Position numbers and translations under genes: made by a program
Notes under the pieces: generated by a model
What the model saw: only the letters and a program-made list of their open reading frames with translations
Told to the model about the DNA's origin: nothing
Database searches by the model: none
Assembly: GCA_036795455.1 (NCBI GenBank)
Contig: DAIRET010000012.1
Coordinates: 1-29,976 of the forward strand
Direction of reading: 5' to 3'
DNA: 29,976 nucleotides
DNA from: DAIRET01 sp036795455
GTDB lineage: Bacteria > Bacteroidota > Ignavibacteria > Ignavibacteriales > Ignavibacteriaceae
In this document: positions 8,804 through 16,517 of the stretch, piece after piece
How the letters are laid out: each line of letters begins with the position of its first letter
Numbering within the stretch: the stretch's first letter is position 1

Positions 8804-9382
8804 ATGGATCCAATTAATATACTTATCGGAATAAATATAATTGCTGTATTCGGTGCAAATATACCTGCGGCAAAAAAGGGATTTAAATCCGTTGTTGCCG
8901 AACACCGTGAAAAACCGAAGAGTTACCTGCAGCAGCTCCCAAATACACTGGCAACGATTTCTTTAATCGCTTTGATAATTGCTGTCTTTCAAATCGGAAC
9001 ACTTGAATATAAAACCGACAATAATCTGCTTCGACTATTAGCCTTTGCTGTTTATGTGATTTTTTCGTGGGTTCAAATTTGGGTTTATAAATCACTCGGC
9101 GATAACTATTCGCAGGATGTTGTTATTTTTAAAAAACACTCGCTAATTACTACCGGACCTTACAAATATATTCGTCATCCGCAGTATGCCGCACAGATAC
9201 TTGTTGATGTTGCGGCGGCATTCGCTACGTTAAGTTACGTCGTGTTGATCCTTGCAATAATTGAAATTCCGTTTTTAATCAAAAGAGGATTTTTTGAAGA
9301 CAAACTGCTTAAAAAATACTTTGGCGAAAAATTTGATAACTACAAAAAGAAATCCGGGTTTATGTTCCCGTTTTTAGGTTGA
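8804..9382 (+). CDS. Integral membrane methyltransferase, ICMT/PEMT-like
   Basis: The 192-residue protein has about four or five membrane helices (near 5-22, 50-66, 77-94 and 135-156). The SAM-binding signature of the isoprenylcysteine/phospholipid methyltransferase superfamily follows: LGDNYSQ, then TGPYKYIRHPQY (117-128), a hydrophobic stretch, then E165/D166 and FGEKFDNYKKK. Bacterial members methylate lipids or small molecules rather than prenylated proteins, and the substrate here cannot be named. The gene is separated by 136 AT-rich bases from the antiporter and directly abuts the amidase gene, so it may open a transcription unit running to 12347. Start at ATG 8804 with no Shine-Dalgarno, which is normal for this phylum. 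Confidence 0.82.
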   Translation: MDPINILIGINIIAVFGANIPAAKKGFKSVVAEHREKPKSYLQQLPNTLATISLIALIIAVFQIGTLEYKTDNNLLRLLAFAVYVIFSWVQIWVYKSLGDNYSQDVVIFKKHSLITTGPYKYIRHPQYAAQILVDVAAAFATLSYVVLILAIIEIPFLIKRGFFEDKLLKKYFGEKFDNYKKKSGFMFPFLG

Positions 9383-9384
9383 TT

Positions 9385-10947
9385 ATGATACGATTACTTT
9401 TTCTTTCCTTGTTTTTTCTGGTTAACCTTTATTCGCAAGAATACCGCGAGATTGATATTGCAATTGGCAATCAGCAAAAGAAACTATCCGCCTATTACAA
9501 GGGGAACATTGCATTTGTATCGGTTAATGAGCTGGCACAAACATTCGGAGTAAACCATTTTTATAACCCCTCTAATAAAAAAATTGAGATGAAGTTTAAT
9601 TCTTACATCTTAAAAATCACCGCAAAAAATCCTTTTGTAGTGCTTGCTTCAAGAAGAGGTAATGAAACCGAAACATACCAGCTTCCGCTTACAACTTTAT
9701 CACTAAAAGGAGAAGTTTTTATCCCGCTTCATTATTCTTCAATTCTACTTGAAAAGTGTTTTGAGAAGAGAATTAATTTCTCCGCATCAACAGGTTATAT
9801 TACAAAAACAGAGAAGCCCTCGGTGGATGTTCCGATAATCAAACCGGAAACAAAAACCGAAACTCCGCCCACGCCGGCATTTCCCCCGGTTGACGTAAAG
9901 ATTACAATTGATGAGAAGGCGAACGGAACCTTAATTACTATAAAACCTGACAAAAAAGTAAGTAAGATTGAACATCAAATTAGAAACGATACTTTACGAA
10001 TTCTTTTTACTAATTCCGGGCTTGATCAAAATAAAATTCAAAGAACTTCTCCCAAAGGGCTTGTACAGGGAGTTGACGTAAGTACAGCTTCTCTCGGCAC
10101 CGTTCTGAACATTGCCTTAAAAAAAGACTATGCGACATATGATTTAATAAATGATGGAGGAAAAGATATTCTTGTTTCCATCCACAATAAAAAATTTGAG
10201 CGAAAAGATTCAAAGGCAGACGCTAAAAAAGATAGATGGATTTTTGATGTTGTTGTAATAGACCCCGGGCACGGCGGGAAAGATTACGGGGCTATCGGCG
10301 TAGGTAATGCTATTGAGAAAGATATCAATCTTGCAATTGCATTAAAACTGGGAGAATTGATAAAAGAAAACTTAAAAGACGTTAAAGTTGTTTATACAAG
10401 AAAAGATGATACTTTTATTGAACTGTACAAACGCGGAAAAATTGCAAACGAAAACAACGGTAAACTTTTTATTTCTATACATTGTAATTCGGCACCCAAA
10501 AAGAACTCTACTCCAAACGGGTTTGAAGTCTATTTGTTAAGACCGGGTAGAACGGATGAAGCCATAGCAATAGCAGAGTTTGAAAACGGCGTTATTCAAC
10601 TGGAAGATAATCCGAATAGGTACGAAAAACTTACGGATGAAAATTTTATTCTTGTCAGCATGGCACATTCATCTTACATGAAATACTCGGAAAAGTTTGC
10701 GGGATTGCTTGATAACCACGTAAGGCAGAATCTTAAAATTAATTCCCGCGGTGTTAAACAGGCTGGATTTTATGTGCTTGTCGGTGCGTCAATGCCCTCG
10801 GTACTTGTTGAAGCCGGGTTTCTTTCAAACAAGAGCGATGCCGACTATTTGAAAAGCACCCGCGGGCAGTATGATATTGCCGAAGCAATTTTCAATTCAG
10901 TAAAATCATTCAAGACTTATTACGACACTGTAATCGAAAGCGATTAA
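9385..10947 (+). CDS. N-acetylmuramoyl-L-alanine amidase (Amidase_3), exported
   Basis: A hydrophobic signal sequence (residues 1-18) leads into a beta-rich N-terminal region resembling copper-amine-oxidase-like/AMIN wall-binding modules (about 20-140). A Pro/Thr-rich linker (about 145-168) and a second AMIN-like segment (about 168-268) follow. The catalytic Amidase_3 domain starts near residue 285 with IDPGHGG. Zinc ligands are His296, Glu311 (AIEKDIN) and His366 (SIHCNS). The catalytic Glu476 sits in VLVEAGFLSN. The enzyme cleaves the bond between MurNAc and the stem peptide in the periplasm, usually for daughter-cell separation. Start: ATG at 9385 gives a clean signal peptide. A TTG at 9379 overlapping the previous stop (TTGA) is an alternative adding two residues. 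Confidence 0.9.
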   Translation: MIRLLFLSLFFLVNLYSQEYREIDIAIGNQQKKLSAYYKGNIAFVSVNELAQTFGVNHFYNPSNKKIEMKFNSYILKITAKNPFVVLASRRGNETETYQLPLTTLSLKGEVFIPLHYSSILLEKCFEKRINFSASTGYITKTEKPSVDVPIIKPETKTETPPTPAFPPVDVKITIDEKANGTLITIKPDKKVSKIEHQIRNDTLRILFTNSGLDQNKIQRTSPKGLVQGVDVSTASLGTVLNIALKKDYATYDLINDGGKDILVSIHNKKFERKDSKADAKKDRWIFDVVVIDPGHGGKDYGAIGVGNAIEKDINLAIALKLGELIKENLKDVKVVYTRKDDTFIELYKRGKIANENNGKLFISIHCNSAPKKNSTPNGFEVYLLRPGRTDEAIAIAEFENGVIQLEDNPNRYEKLTDENFILVSMAHSSYMKYSEKFAGLLDNHVRQNLKINSRGVKQAGFYVLVGASMPSVLVEAGFLSNKSDADYLKSTRGQYDIAEAIFNSVKSFKTYYDTVIESD

Positions 10948-10971
10948 AAAGTTTTATAGATAGGGTATAAT

Positions 10972-11391
10972 ATGACAAAAACACAAATCTGGGTTGCTAT
11001 TTTTTTACTTCTTTTTGTCATTCTCTTCTTTCTTCAAAGATTAACGAAAAAAGAAGAGATGCGTCATCCGTTTCCTGAAAACCATCCTTCCCAAGTTCAA
11101 GAAGAAAAACAATCATCGGAGCCGGAAGGGGCTTTGTTGATGCAAAGTTTCGGGTGTAATACTTGTCATGGTAACGATTATAACGGAACGGCGACTGCTC
11201 CGGCATTGATTAATCTTTCGCAATATTACGACAGAGATAACCTAATCAATTATCTTCGTAATCCTAATTCGTTTATGGATTCCGATAGATTCAAAGCCTT
11301 CAAAGAGACGTATCGCTCTGTTATGCCGCCATATAACAATAAAGATATAAAAGACCTCGGTAAAATCGCCGATTACCTTTTAAGTAAATAG
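10972..11391 (+). CDS. Membrane-anchored monohaem cytochrome c
   Basis: The 139-residue protein has an N-terminal membrane anchor (residues 6-22) and a short charged linker. A class I cytochrome c domain follows with haem-binding CNTCH (C62, C65, H66) and a likely axial Met118 in SVMPPY. The anchor orients the haem domain to the periplasm. Such small cytochromes shuttle electrons to oxidases or reductases, but no oxidase genes are nearby, so the partner is unknown. It lies 24 bases after the amidase gene with a TAGGG a short distance before the ATG, and is likely co-transcribed with its neighbours. Confidence 0.88.
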   Translation: MTKTQIWVAIFLLLFVILFFLQRLTKKEEMRHPFPENHPSQVQEEKQSSEPEGALLMQSFGCNTCHGNDYNGTATAPALINLSQYYDRDNLINYLRNPNSFMDSDRFKAFKETYRSVMPPYNNKDIKDLGKIADYLLSK

Positions 11392-11432
11392 TTGGGGCTT
11401 GGGTATTAATTGACATAAATGGAGTATTGGTT

Positions 11433-12347
11433 ATGAACAAATACAGAACATACTTTTTAGTTTTTTCTTTCGCTGCTATGGTTAGCTTTATTTTTATTTC
11501 CTGTTCCGGAAGTAAAATTCCTGAAGAAGCAAAGATAAATTTCCAATCATTTAAAAGAAATTTAAACATAACCACGCCAACTACGGCGCTCCTTGAAAAA
11601 TACAACAAAGACGTTCCCGCAGAGAATACCACCATTATTAAAGGTGAAAAAGAGTTCAGCGGGTTTGTTACCGGCAACAAATCATTTCTTGACGAGGTTA
11701 TCGCCCCCGAAATTGAAAAACATAGAGATAGATTAGAGCAGCTTCCGCCGCATGAAATTGTAAATGAACTTGCAATCTTCGGGTTTGAGATATTCCAAAA
11801 ATATTTCGGTAAAGATTTTTATAGGTGGGGCGGAGATATTTTGGATCTTGACGACCCGCAATTTGAAGGCGTAAGACATGGATTCAAATACGGATTAGAC
11901 TGTTCCGGCTTTACCGCTCTCCCTTACGAGCTTGCTGTTTATTTCAATCTTATTGATGCAAAGTCCGCTCTTTTTTCATCCAAAGGATTCGGGTTGTATT
12001 GTAAAGAACATTCCTTCAAAGATACTGGCGGAAGAGAGGGAACATCAAACAATTTCAGGCTTGATACGGAAGAGATGGCTTTACTCGGCAAAGAAGTTTT
12101 TAGAGTAGAAAAAGGTTCTTCAGCAAGCGACGAACAAATAAGACTACTTCAACCAGGAGATATTGTAGGGCGAAGCGGGCATTTCGGAATTGTCGTTTTT
12201 ATTTACGATAAACCATACTATTTGGAATCGGGTGGATGGGTTGTGCCTGCAGCCGGAGGGCTTCCCGTAGAAGCTAAAACCGCCATAGAAGTTTTTGCAA
12301 AAAACGGATATGTTTCTGTAAAAAGATGTTTGGAGTTTAACAAATAA
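11433..12347 (+). CDS. NlpC/P60-family lipoprotein (putative cell-wall peptidase)
   Basis: The N-terminus is a lipoprotein signal: a hydrophobic segment ending in the lipobox FISC, with lipidated Cys24. After a spacer of about 120 residues comes a domain with the NlpC/P60 Cys-His pattern: GLDCSGF (Cys157) and QPGDIVGRSGHFGIVVF (His250). The family hydrolyses peptide bonds in peptidoglycan stems or, for outliers, other amides. About 90 residues separate the two motifs, more than in compact NlpC domains, so the assignment is by motif only. Start: ATG 11433 has GGAG eight bases upstream. The in-frame TTG at 11427 is too close to that site. This is the last plus-strand gene before a convergent 99-base gap (12348-12446), which has only a weak CCGTA/TACGG hairpin and no T-run. 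Confidence 0.75.
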   Translation: MNKYRTYFLVFSFAAMVSFIFISCSGSKIPEEAKINFQSFKRNLNITTPTTALLEKYNKDVPAENTTIIKGEKEFSGFVTGNKSFLDEVIAPEIEKHRDRLEQLPPHEIVNELAIFGFEIFQKYFGKDFYRWGGDILDLDDPQFEGVRHGFKYGLDCSGFTALPYELAVYFNLIDAKSALFSSKGFGLYCKEHSFKDTGGREGTSNNFRLDTEEMALLGKEVFRVEKGSSASDEQIRLLQPGDIVGRSGHFGIVVFIYDKPYYLESGGWVVPAAGGLPVEAKTAIEVFAKNGYVSVKRCLEFNK

Positions 12348-12446
12348 TACGGATTGAAGAAAGGACGTTATTTATTCACGCTCTTTTGTCAACCGTAAGA
12401 TTACGGCAGTAAACTATTTGTTTATTCAAGTGAAAACTGCCGGTTA

Positions 12447-13406
12447 TTACCTTGATTCCACCCGTTGTAAAAAACTTCTTACAACAGAAAGAAACTCTTC
12501 CTCTTTTTCAAGATGATGCGAATGAGAAGATTCTTCAAAAATATAAATCTCGGAACCCGGCAACGATTTATGATAATACTCTGTTGTCCCCGGTGAAGCC
12601 TCATCAAATCTTCCGCAAGTAAAAAGTGCCGGCACTTTAATTTCATTTAATTGTTCGGCTCTTTCAAAATCTTTTAGATTTCCCGTTACAGTAAATTCGC
12701 TGGGTCCCCACATGTAAGCATAAACATCCGCCCCCATATTACTAAAAGTTCTTTGAAGACACTCCGGCCATTCTTCAAACATACAGAGATGTTTTTGATA
12801 ATAGAGCATCATAGCGCTTTGATAATCGGCTGCGGTATAATCTCCCGTTTGTTCGGTTCTAATAATTATATCCTGTATCTCCTTATCCATTTTTGCGAGA
12901 TAGTTCTTTTGATCGCTTATCCACCGGCTTACGCTAATACATGGTGCTGCAAAAACTATACTTATCACTCCGTCCGGTTTTTTAGTAAGCATATACTCGG
13001 CTGCAACCGTTGTCCCCCATGATTGCCCGAGTAAATGAACACTGTCAAGATTTAATTCTTTTCTTAAAACTGCAAGCTCCTCAACAAATCTTTCAACATT
13101 CCAGATAGATGTATCTGCCGGTCTATCCGATTTACCGCCGCCAAGTTGATCATAAAAAATAACCGGGCGTTCATCGGCTAATTTTTCGAGTGGTTCAAGA
13201 TAATCATGTGTTCCTCCCGGTCCGCCGTGAATTGCAATTAATGGTATTCCCGGTTTTTCAGCACCGACTATTTTATACCAGATTTTCCCGCCGGGCACGT
13301 TAATAAACCCTTCTTTAATTTCTTTTATCTTGTTAGAAGAGAATCCTTCGACAACCGCAGATAAAAAGAAAAACAATCCGAACATTAATAAGATTTTTAT
13401 TTCCAT
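12447..13406 (-). CDS. Exported proline-iminopeptidase-like alpha/beta hydrolase (S33)
   Basis: The 319-residue protein has a signal-like N-terminus (hydrophobic residues 4-19), then the alpha/beta-hydrolase core of the proline iminopeptidase group. The oxyanion-hole motif is HGGPGG (60-65), the nucleophile elbow GQSWG (Ser129), the acid Asp268 in GRFDE, and the likely catalytic His295 in ESSHSHHLE. A cap domain lies at about 155-250. The family removes N-terminal proline from peptides, and related enzymes act on other amino-acid amides or esters, so substrate preference is uncertain. Most family members are cytoplasmic, and a signal peptide suggests periplasmic peptide scavenging. It is 17 bases downstream of the small membrane protein gene and likely shares its transcript. 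Confidence 0.82.
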   Translation of the reverse strand: MEIKILLMFGLFFFLSAVVEGFSSNKIKEIKEGFINVPGGKIWYKIVGAEKPGIPLIAIHGGPGGTHDYLEPLEKLADERPVIFYDQLGGGKSDRPADTSIWNVERFVEELAVLRKELNLDSVHLLGQSWGTTVAAEYMLTKKPDGVISIVFAAPCISVSRWISDQKNYLAKMDKEIQDIIIRTEQTGDYTAADYQSAMMLYYQKHLCMFEEWPECLQRTFSNMGADVYAYMWGPSEFTVTGNLKDFERAEQLNEIKVPALFTCGRFDEASPGTTEYYHKSLPGSEIYIFEESSHSHHLEKEEEFLSVVRSFLQRVESR

Positions 13407-13423
13407 GAAGCTTCCTCGTAGTT

Positions 13424-13948
13424 TTATTTTTTTCGATTATAGTATCCGAGTATTACACCAAGAACAACCGACCAAACTGCCGCCAACCCGATTTGATACT
13501 CTTTCGGTAACATAAACGTAATTGTATGTGCGGGAATCCAGAACCAAATCAATGACAATAGTCCTTTATCGATATTATCCCAATTTTTTTCTTTTACAAC
13601 AACATTGTCGAGAATTCTGTGCATGATAACAAGGAACAATCCGAATTGCAAATTCATTGTTGACGAAATAGCGAACGCCTTTGCAACATTATTCATTTCC
13701 GGTAAAAGACCATGTTCAACAAGATGCCCTACAAATCCCGTGAACCCGACAAAAGCATACTTAATACACACTGCAAGGAATGACCATTCCACTGCTTTCC
13801 ACAATGTGATGGATGCCGTAAAGGGCATGTGTATCTTCTTTTTTATAATCCATTTTGAAACCACTTCTCCGAATGTTCCGAGAATAGCAAATTGAATTAC
13901 AGCTGACAGTATCGGGTGAGATTTTACAAATTCTATATACCAATCCAT
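13424..13948 (-). CDS. Small integral membrane protein, possibly Mpv17/PMP22-like
   Basis: The 174-residue protein has about four hydrophobic segments (near 12-28, 55-75, 98-112 and 128-170). I do not recognise it firmly. The C-terminal part has WxPxxxxxF, then P, Tyr three residues later and a downstream Trp (W137, P139, F145, P148, Y151, W159). With the N-terminal HPILSAVIQFAILGTFGEVVSK this recalls the layout of eukaryotic Mpv17/PMP22 peroxisomal and mitochondrial membrane proteins. The spacing differs by a few residues, so the similarity is suggestive only. No catalytic motif is visible. The 95 bases upstream (13949-14043) hold no feature I can name. Confidence 0.65.
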   Translation of the reverse strand: MDWYIEFVKSHPILSAVIQFAILGTFGEVVSKWIIKKKIHMPFTASITLWKAVEWSFLAVCIKYAFVGFTGFVGHLVEHGLLPEMNNVAKAFAISSTMNLQFGLFLVIMHRILDNVVVKEKNWDNIDKGLLSLIWFWIPAHTITFMLPKEYQIGLAAVWSVVLGVILGYYNRKK

Positions 13949-14043
13949 AGTTCTATCTTTTTATTCAAGTGGTGCAAGCTAATAAAGGTTTACAACAAAA
14001 AAAACATTTGGTTCGTTGGACGAATAAATCAAATTTAATATCT

Positions 14044-14850
14044 TCAGAATGGAATATTGATTGATAAAATATGTGGCGGCGGAATAATGGGCGCGTTGTC
14101 GTTTTTATTTGATTGATGATTTATTACAAATCTACCGACAAAGTATCCGAGCAATCCCCCGGCAGCAACATCCGAAAGCCAGTGATCATTATGATAAACT
14201 CTCGCTCCACCTACAACTACCGCTGCAGAGTACCAAAGAATTTTCCATAAATCGGAATTGTTTTCTTCTGCCATTATTGTAGAAAATGCAAATGCTATTG
14301 AAGTATGTCCCGATGGAAAAGATGTCTTTTCCCAGGTAATATTTAACGGTTCAAAAATGGAATTGTCATTAGTAACTGAAGGACGGTTCCTTCCAAAAAG
14401 AGATTTTAAAGCAACAGTAATTATTGTTGTCGTAAAAACCGACTCGGACAACCGCAAACCGAGTTCTCTTGTTTTATCATTTTTAATTGATAAACCGTAA
14501 ATATATGTTCCAACCGCTCCGCCTATAGCCGCTTGAACGCTGTATTTATCTATTGCAAAAAGAAAATCCAGTACCGGGCTTTGTATTCCAGACGAAAAAT
14601 TTTGGACTTTTTTATCAAGTAAGAATGCACAAGAAACGGTGCCCGAGGTAATGCCAAATCTCTGCCAATCCTTTGCCTCGAAATGAACCGGAGAAGCAAT
14701 AACATCAACGAAAACATTACCGAAATTTTTTAAGTCGTTTTGTTGTGGAGAGAGCGGAGCAACAAGGAAGAGGCTAAACAAAAAAAAGAACCGGATCGAA
14801 TAATTTCTTATTCTTTTCCGGTTCACAACAAATGTCAAATTTGCATTCAA
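14044..14850 (-). CDS. PAP2-family membrane phosphatase
   Basis: The 268-residue protein contains the three motifs of type 2 phosphatidic acid phosphatases: KX6RP (K149 to R156-P157), PSGH (179-182) and the RX5HX3D motif (R217, H223, D227). The two histidines are the catalytic pair. Several hydrophobic segments and an N-terminal signal-like stretch (about 17-35) place the active site in the periplasm. Family substrates include phosphatidate, phosphatidylglycerophosphate, undecaprenyl pyrophosphate and lipid A phosphates, and the choice cannot be made from motifs. It lies 23 bases downstream of murQ on the same strand, so a role in cell-envelope lipid carrier recycling is plausible but inferred. 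The long N-terminal tail before the signal may mean an internal start. Confidence 0.85.
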   Translation of the reverse strand: MNANLTFVVNRKRIRNYSIRFFFLFSLFLVAPLSPQQNDLKNFGNVFVDVIASPVHFEAKDWQRFGITSGTVSCAFLLDKKVQNFSSGIQSPVLDFLFAIDKYSVQAAIGGAVGTYIYGLSIKNDKTRELGLRLSESVFTTTIITVALKSLFGRNRPSVTNDNSIFEPLNITWEKTSFPSGHTSIAFAFSTIMAEENNSDLWKILWYSAAVVVGGARVYHNDHWLSDVAAGGLLGYFVGRFVINHQSNKNDNAPIIPPPHILSINIPF

Positions 14851-14873
14851 GTTAAATAATCACTTTAACAAAA

Positions 14874-15812
14874 CTAAAATGAACCCTCAATAGCTTTTCT
14901 AACAAAACCATCCGCAAGTACAAGGCGGCGTTTTGCTTCATCAACGTCCACATTAGCTTTAATCATAACCAAAGCGGTTTTTACATGTCCCCCGGCTTTT
15001 TCAAGATACACGGTTGCATCTTCGTAGGAAAGTCCTGTAATAGTCATTACAATTCTTTTTGATCTTTCGACTAATTTTTTGTTAGTCATTTGAAGATCAA
15101 TCATCATGTTTTCGTAAACCTTTCCCATTCTGACCATTGAAGCGGTTGTAAGCATATTTAAAACAAGTTTTTGAGCCGTTCCGCTCTTCATTCTTGTTGA
15201 ACCCATTATCACTTCCGAACCGATGTAAGCACAAATTGCAACATCAACTCCTTCAATATTAAATGATTCTCGCGGTGTAGTAGTTACAAAAAGAGTTTTC
15301 GCCCCAAGTTCTTTTGCTTTTTTTACTGCTCCAACCACATACGGGGTTCTTCTGCTTGCAGCAATTCCACACACAACATCTTTGTCGGTAACATTAGCTT
15401 TCACTACGTCTTTTGCACCGTTTTCTTCAAAGTCTTCGGCTCCTTCCTGTGCGCGAAACATTGCTTCTTTTCCACCAGCAATGTAACCTTCAATTAAACC
15501 GAACGGCGTTCCAAAAGTCGGTGGGCATTCCGAAGCATCAACAACACCAAGTCTTCCGCTGGTACCGGCTCCGAAATACAAGAGTCTTCCACCATGTTTT
15601 AATGCGTTTACTATTATTTCTACTGCTTCAGTTATATAGGGTATTTCCCTTTCAACCGCAAGAGGAACAAGCTTATCTTCATCATTAATAATTCTTAAAA
15701 TTTCTTCTGTACTCCGGGCATCAATATCCATTGACTTCGGATTTCTTTGTTCGGTGGTAAGATTTGATATTTCTTTAAATAGTTCTTTGTTAATTCCCGA
15801 AGTTGTTATCAT
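14874..15812 (-). CDS. murQ: N-acetylmuramic acid 6-phosphate etherase
   Basis: The 312-residue product matches MurQ throughout. The SIS sugar-phosphate domain begins near residue 60, with GAGTSGRLGVVDASECPPTF (81-100) carrying the catalytic Glu95. AQEGAED (121-127) and SEVIMGSTRMKSGTAQK follow. MurQ cleaves the lactyl ether of MurNAc-6-phosphate to give GlcNAc-6-phosphate and D-lactate, a step in peptidoglycan recycling. Its ATG overlaps the rsmG stop (ATGA), so it is translationally coupled to rsmG. That partner is unusual, since parA/parB often follow rsmG in other bacteria. Recycling fits the amidase and NlpC/P60 genes nearby. No anmK, nagA or transporter gene is in the window. Confidence 0.95.
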   Translation of the reverse strand: MITTSGINKELFKEISNLTTEQRNPKSMDIDARSTEEILRIINDEDKLVPLAVEREIPYITEAVEIIVNALKHGGRLLYFGAGTSGRLGVVDASECPPTFGTPFGLIEGYIAGGKEAMFRAQEGAEDFEENGAKDVVKANVTDKDVVCGIAASRRTPYVVGAVKKAKELGAKTLFVTTTPRESFNIEGVDVAICAYIGSEVIMGSTRMKSGTAQKLVLNMLTTASMVRMGKVYENMMIDLQMTNKKLVERSKRIVMTITGLSYEDATVYLEKAGGHVKTALVMIKANVDVDEAKRRLVLADGFVRKAIEGSF

Positions 15813-16492
15813 TTAACGAGCTCCATAAACACGAGTTTTTTCTCCTTAACATTCCTTATATTTGATGGTTTATAGTGAAGTTCAAAAGTGGTTGCCTTTT
15901 TAATAAAAGACTTATATTTAGTTTCCGCTTTCTGAAATTCCTTGGTAAGGTCTCCCCCTTTTAATGCCATTAAGTAGGCTTTGTTTGTAATCAAAGGTAA
16001 AGAATAACGAATAAGAACTATTAGAGGGACCGTTCCCCTACTGATAATCAAATCTACTTTTCCTTTATACTTTTCAATGAATTCAGCATCTTCAACCCTT
16101 GCATTTTCGGCGACAACATTGCCAAGAAGCAATTTTTCGATAAATTCCTTTACCGCGTCAACCTTCTTGCCGGTAGAGTCGACCAAAACGCCTTTAAGTT
16201 CGGGACGCATAATCGCCATAGGAATACCCGGCAATCCCCCGCCGGTTCCGACATCTAAAAAAGAGGTGCATTTTTCGGGTAAATACTTCGTAATATAAGC
16301 GGAAATGAATATATGGTTTTCAATAATTGAATTAATATCTTTTCTTGAAATAAGATTAAGAACCTCGTTTTTTTCAACCAGAAGTTCTGCATAATGGGCT
16401 AATCTTTCCATATAGATTAGATCGGGATTATACCCGTTTTCCCAGTAAAATGAAGTGATTTGCTTCAGATATTGCTCTTTTGTATCAGCCAT
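15809..16492 (-). CDS. rsmG: 16S rRNA (guanine-N7)-methyltransferase RsmG (GidB)
   Basis: The 227-residue protein has the RsmG layout. An N-terminal helical region ends in KNEVLNLISRKD. The SAM-binding motif LDVGTGGGLPGIPMAI follows (about 79-94). Then come ARVED (131-135), and LIISRGTVPL (148-157) where most homologues have SRA. It methylates G527 of 16S rRNA (E. coli numbering). It sits 25 bases downstream of mnmG in the classical gidA-gidB order and overlaps murQ by 4 bases. The length is typical of the family. Confidence 0.95.
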   Translation of the reverse strand: MADTKEQYLKQITSFYWENGYNPDLIYMERLAHYAELLVEKNEVLNLISRKDINSIIENHIFISAYITKYLPEKCTSFLDVGTGGGLPGIPMAIMRPELKGVLVDSTGKKVDAVKEFIEKLLLGNVVAENARVEDAEFIEKYKGKVDLIISRGTVPLIVLIRYSLPLITNKAYLMALKGGDLTKEFQKAETKYKSFIKKATTFELHYKPSNIRNVKEKKLVFMELVK

Positions 16493-16517
16493 AAAGCACC
16501 TGTATAAAAATTTAAAT

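Noticed and set aside
12393..12406. CCGTA/TACGG hairpin in the convergent gap as a bidirectional terminator
   Set aside because: The stem has only 5 bp and no T-run on either side.
12421..13968. TTATTCAAGTG occurring twice in the gaps at about 12422 and 13957 as a repeat element
   Set aside because: The shared string is 11 bases with no shared flanks, which is too short to call a repeat.
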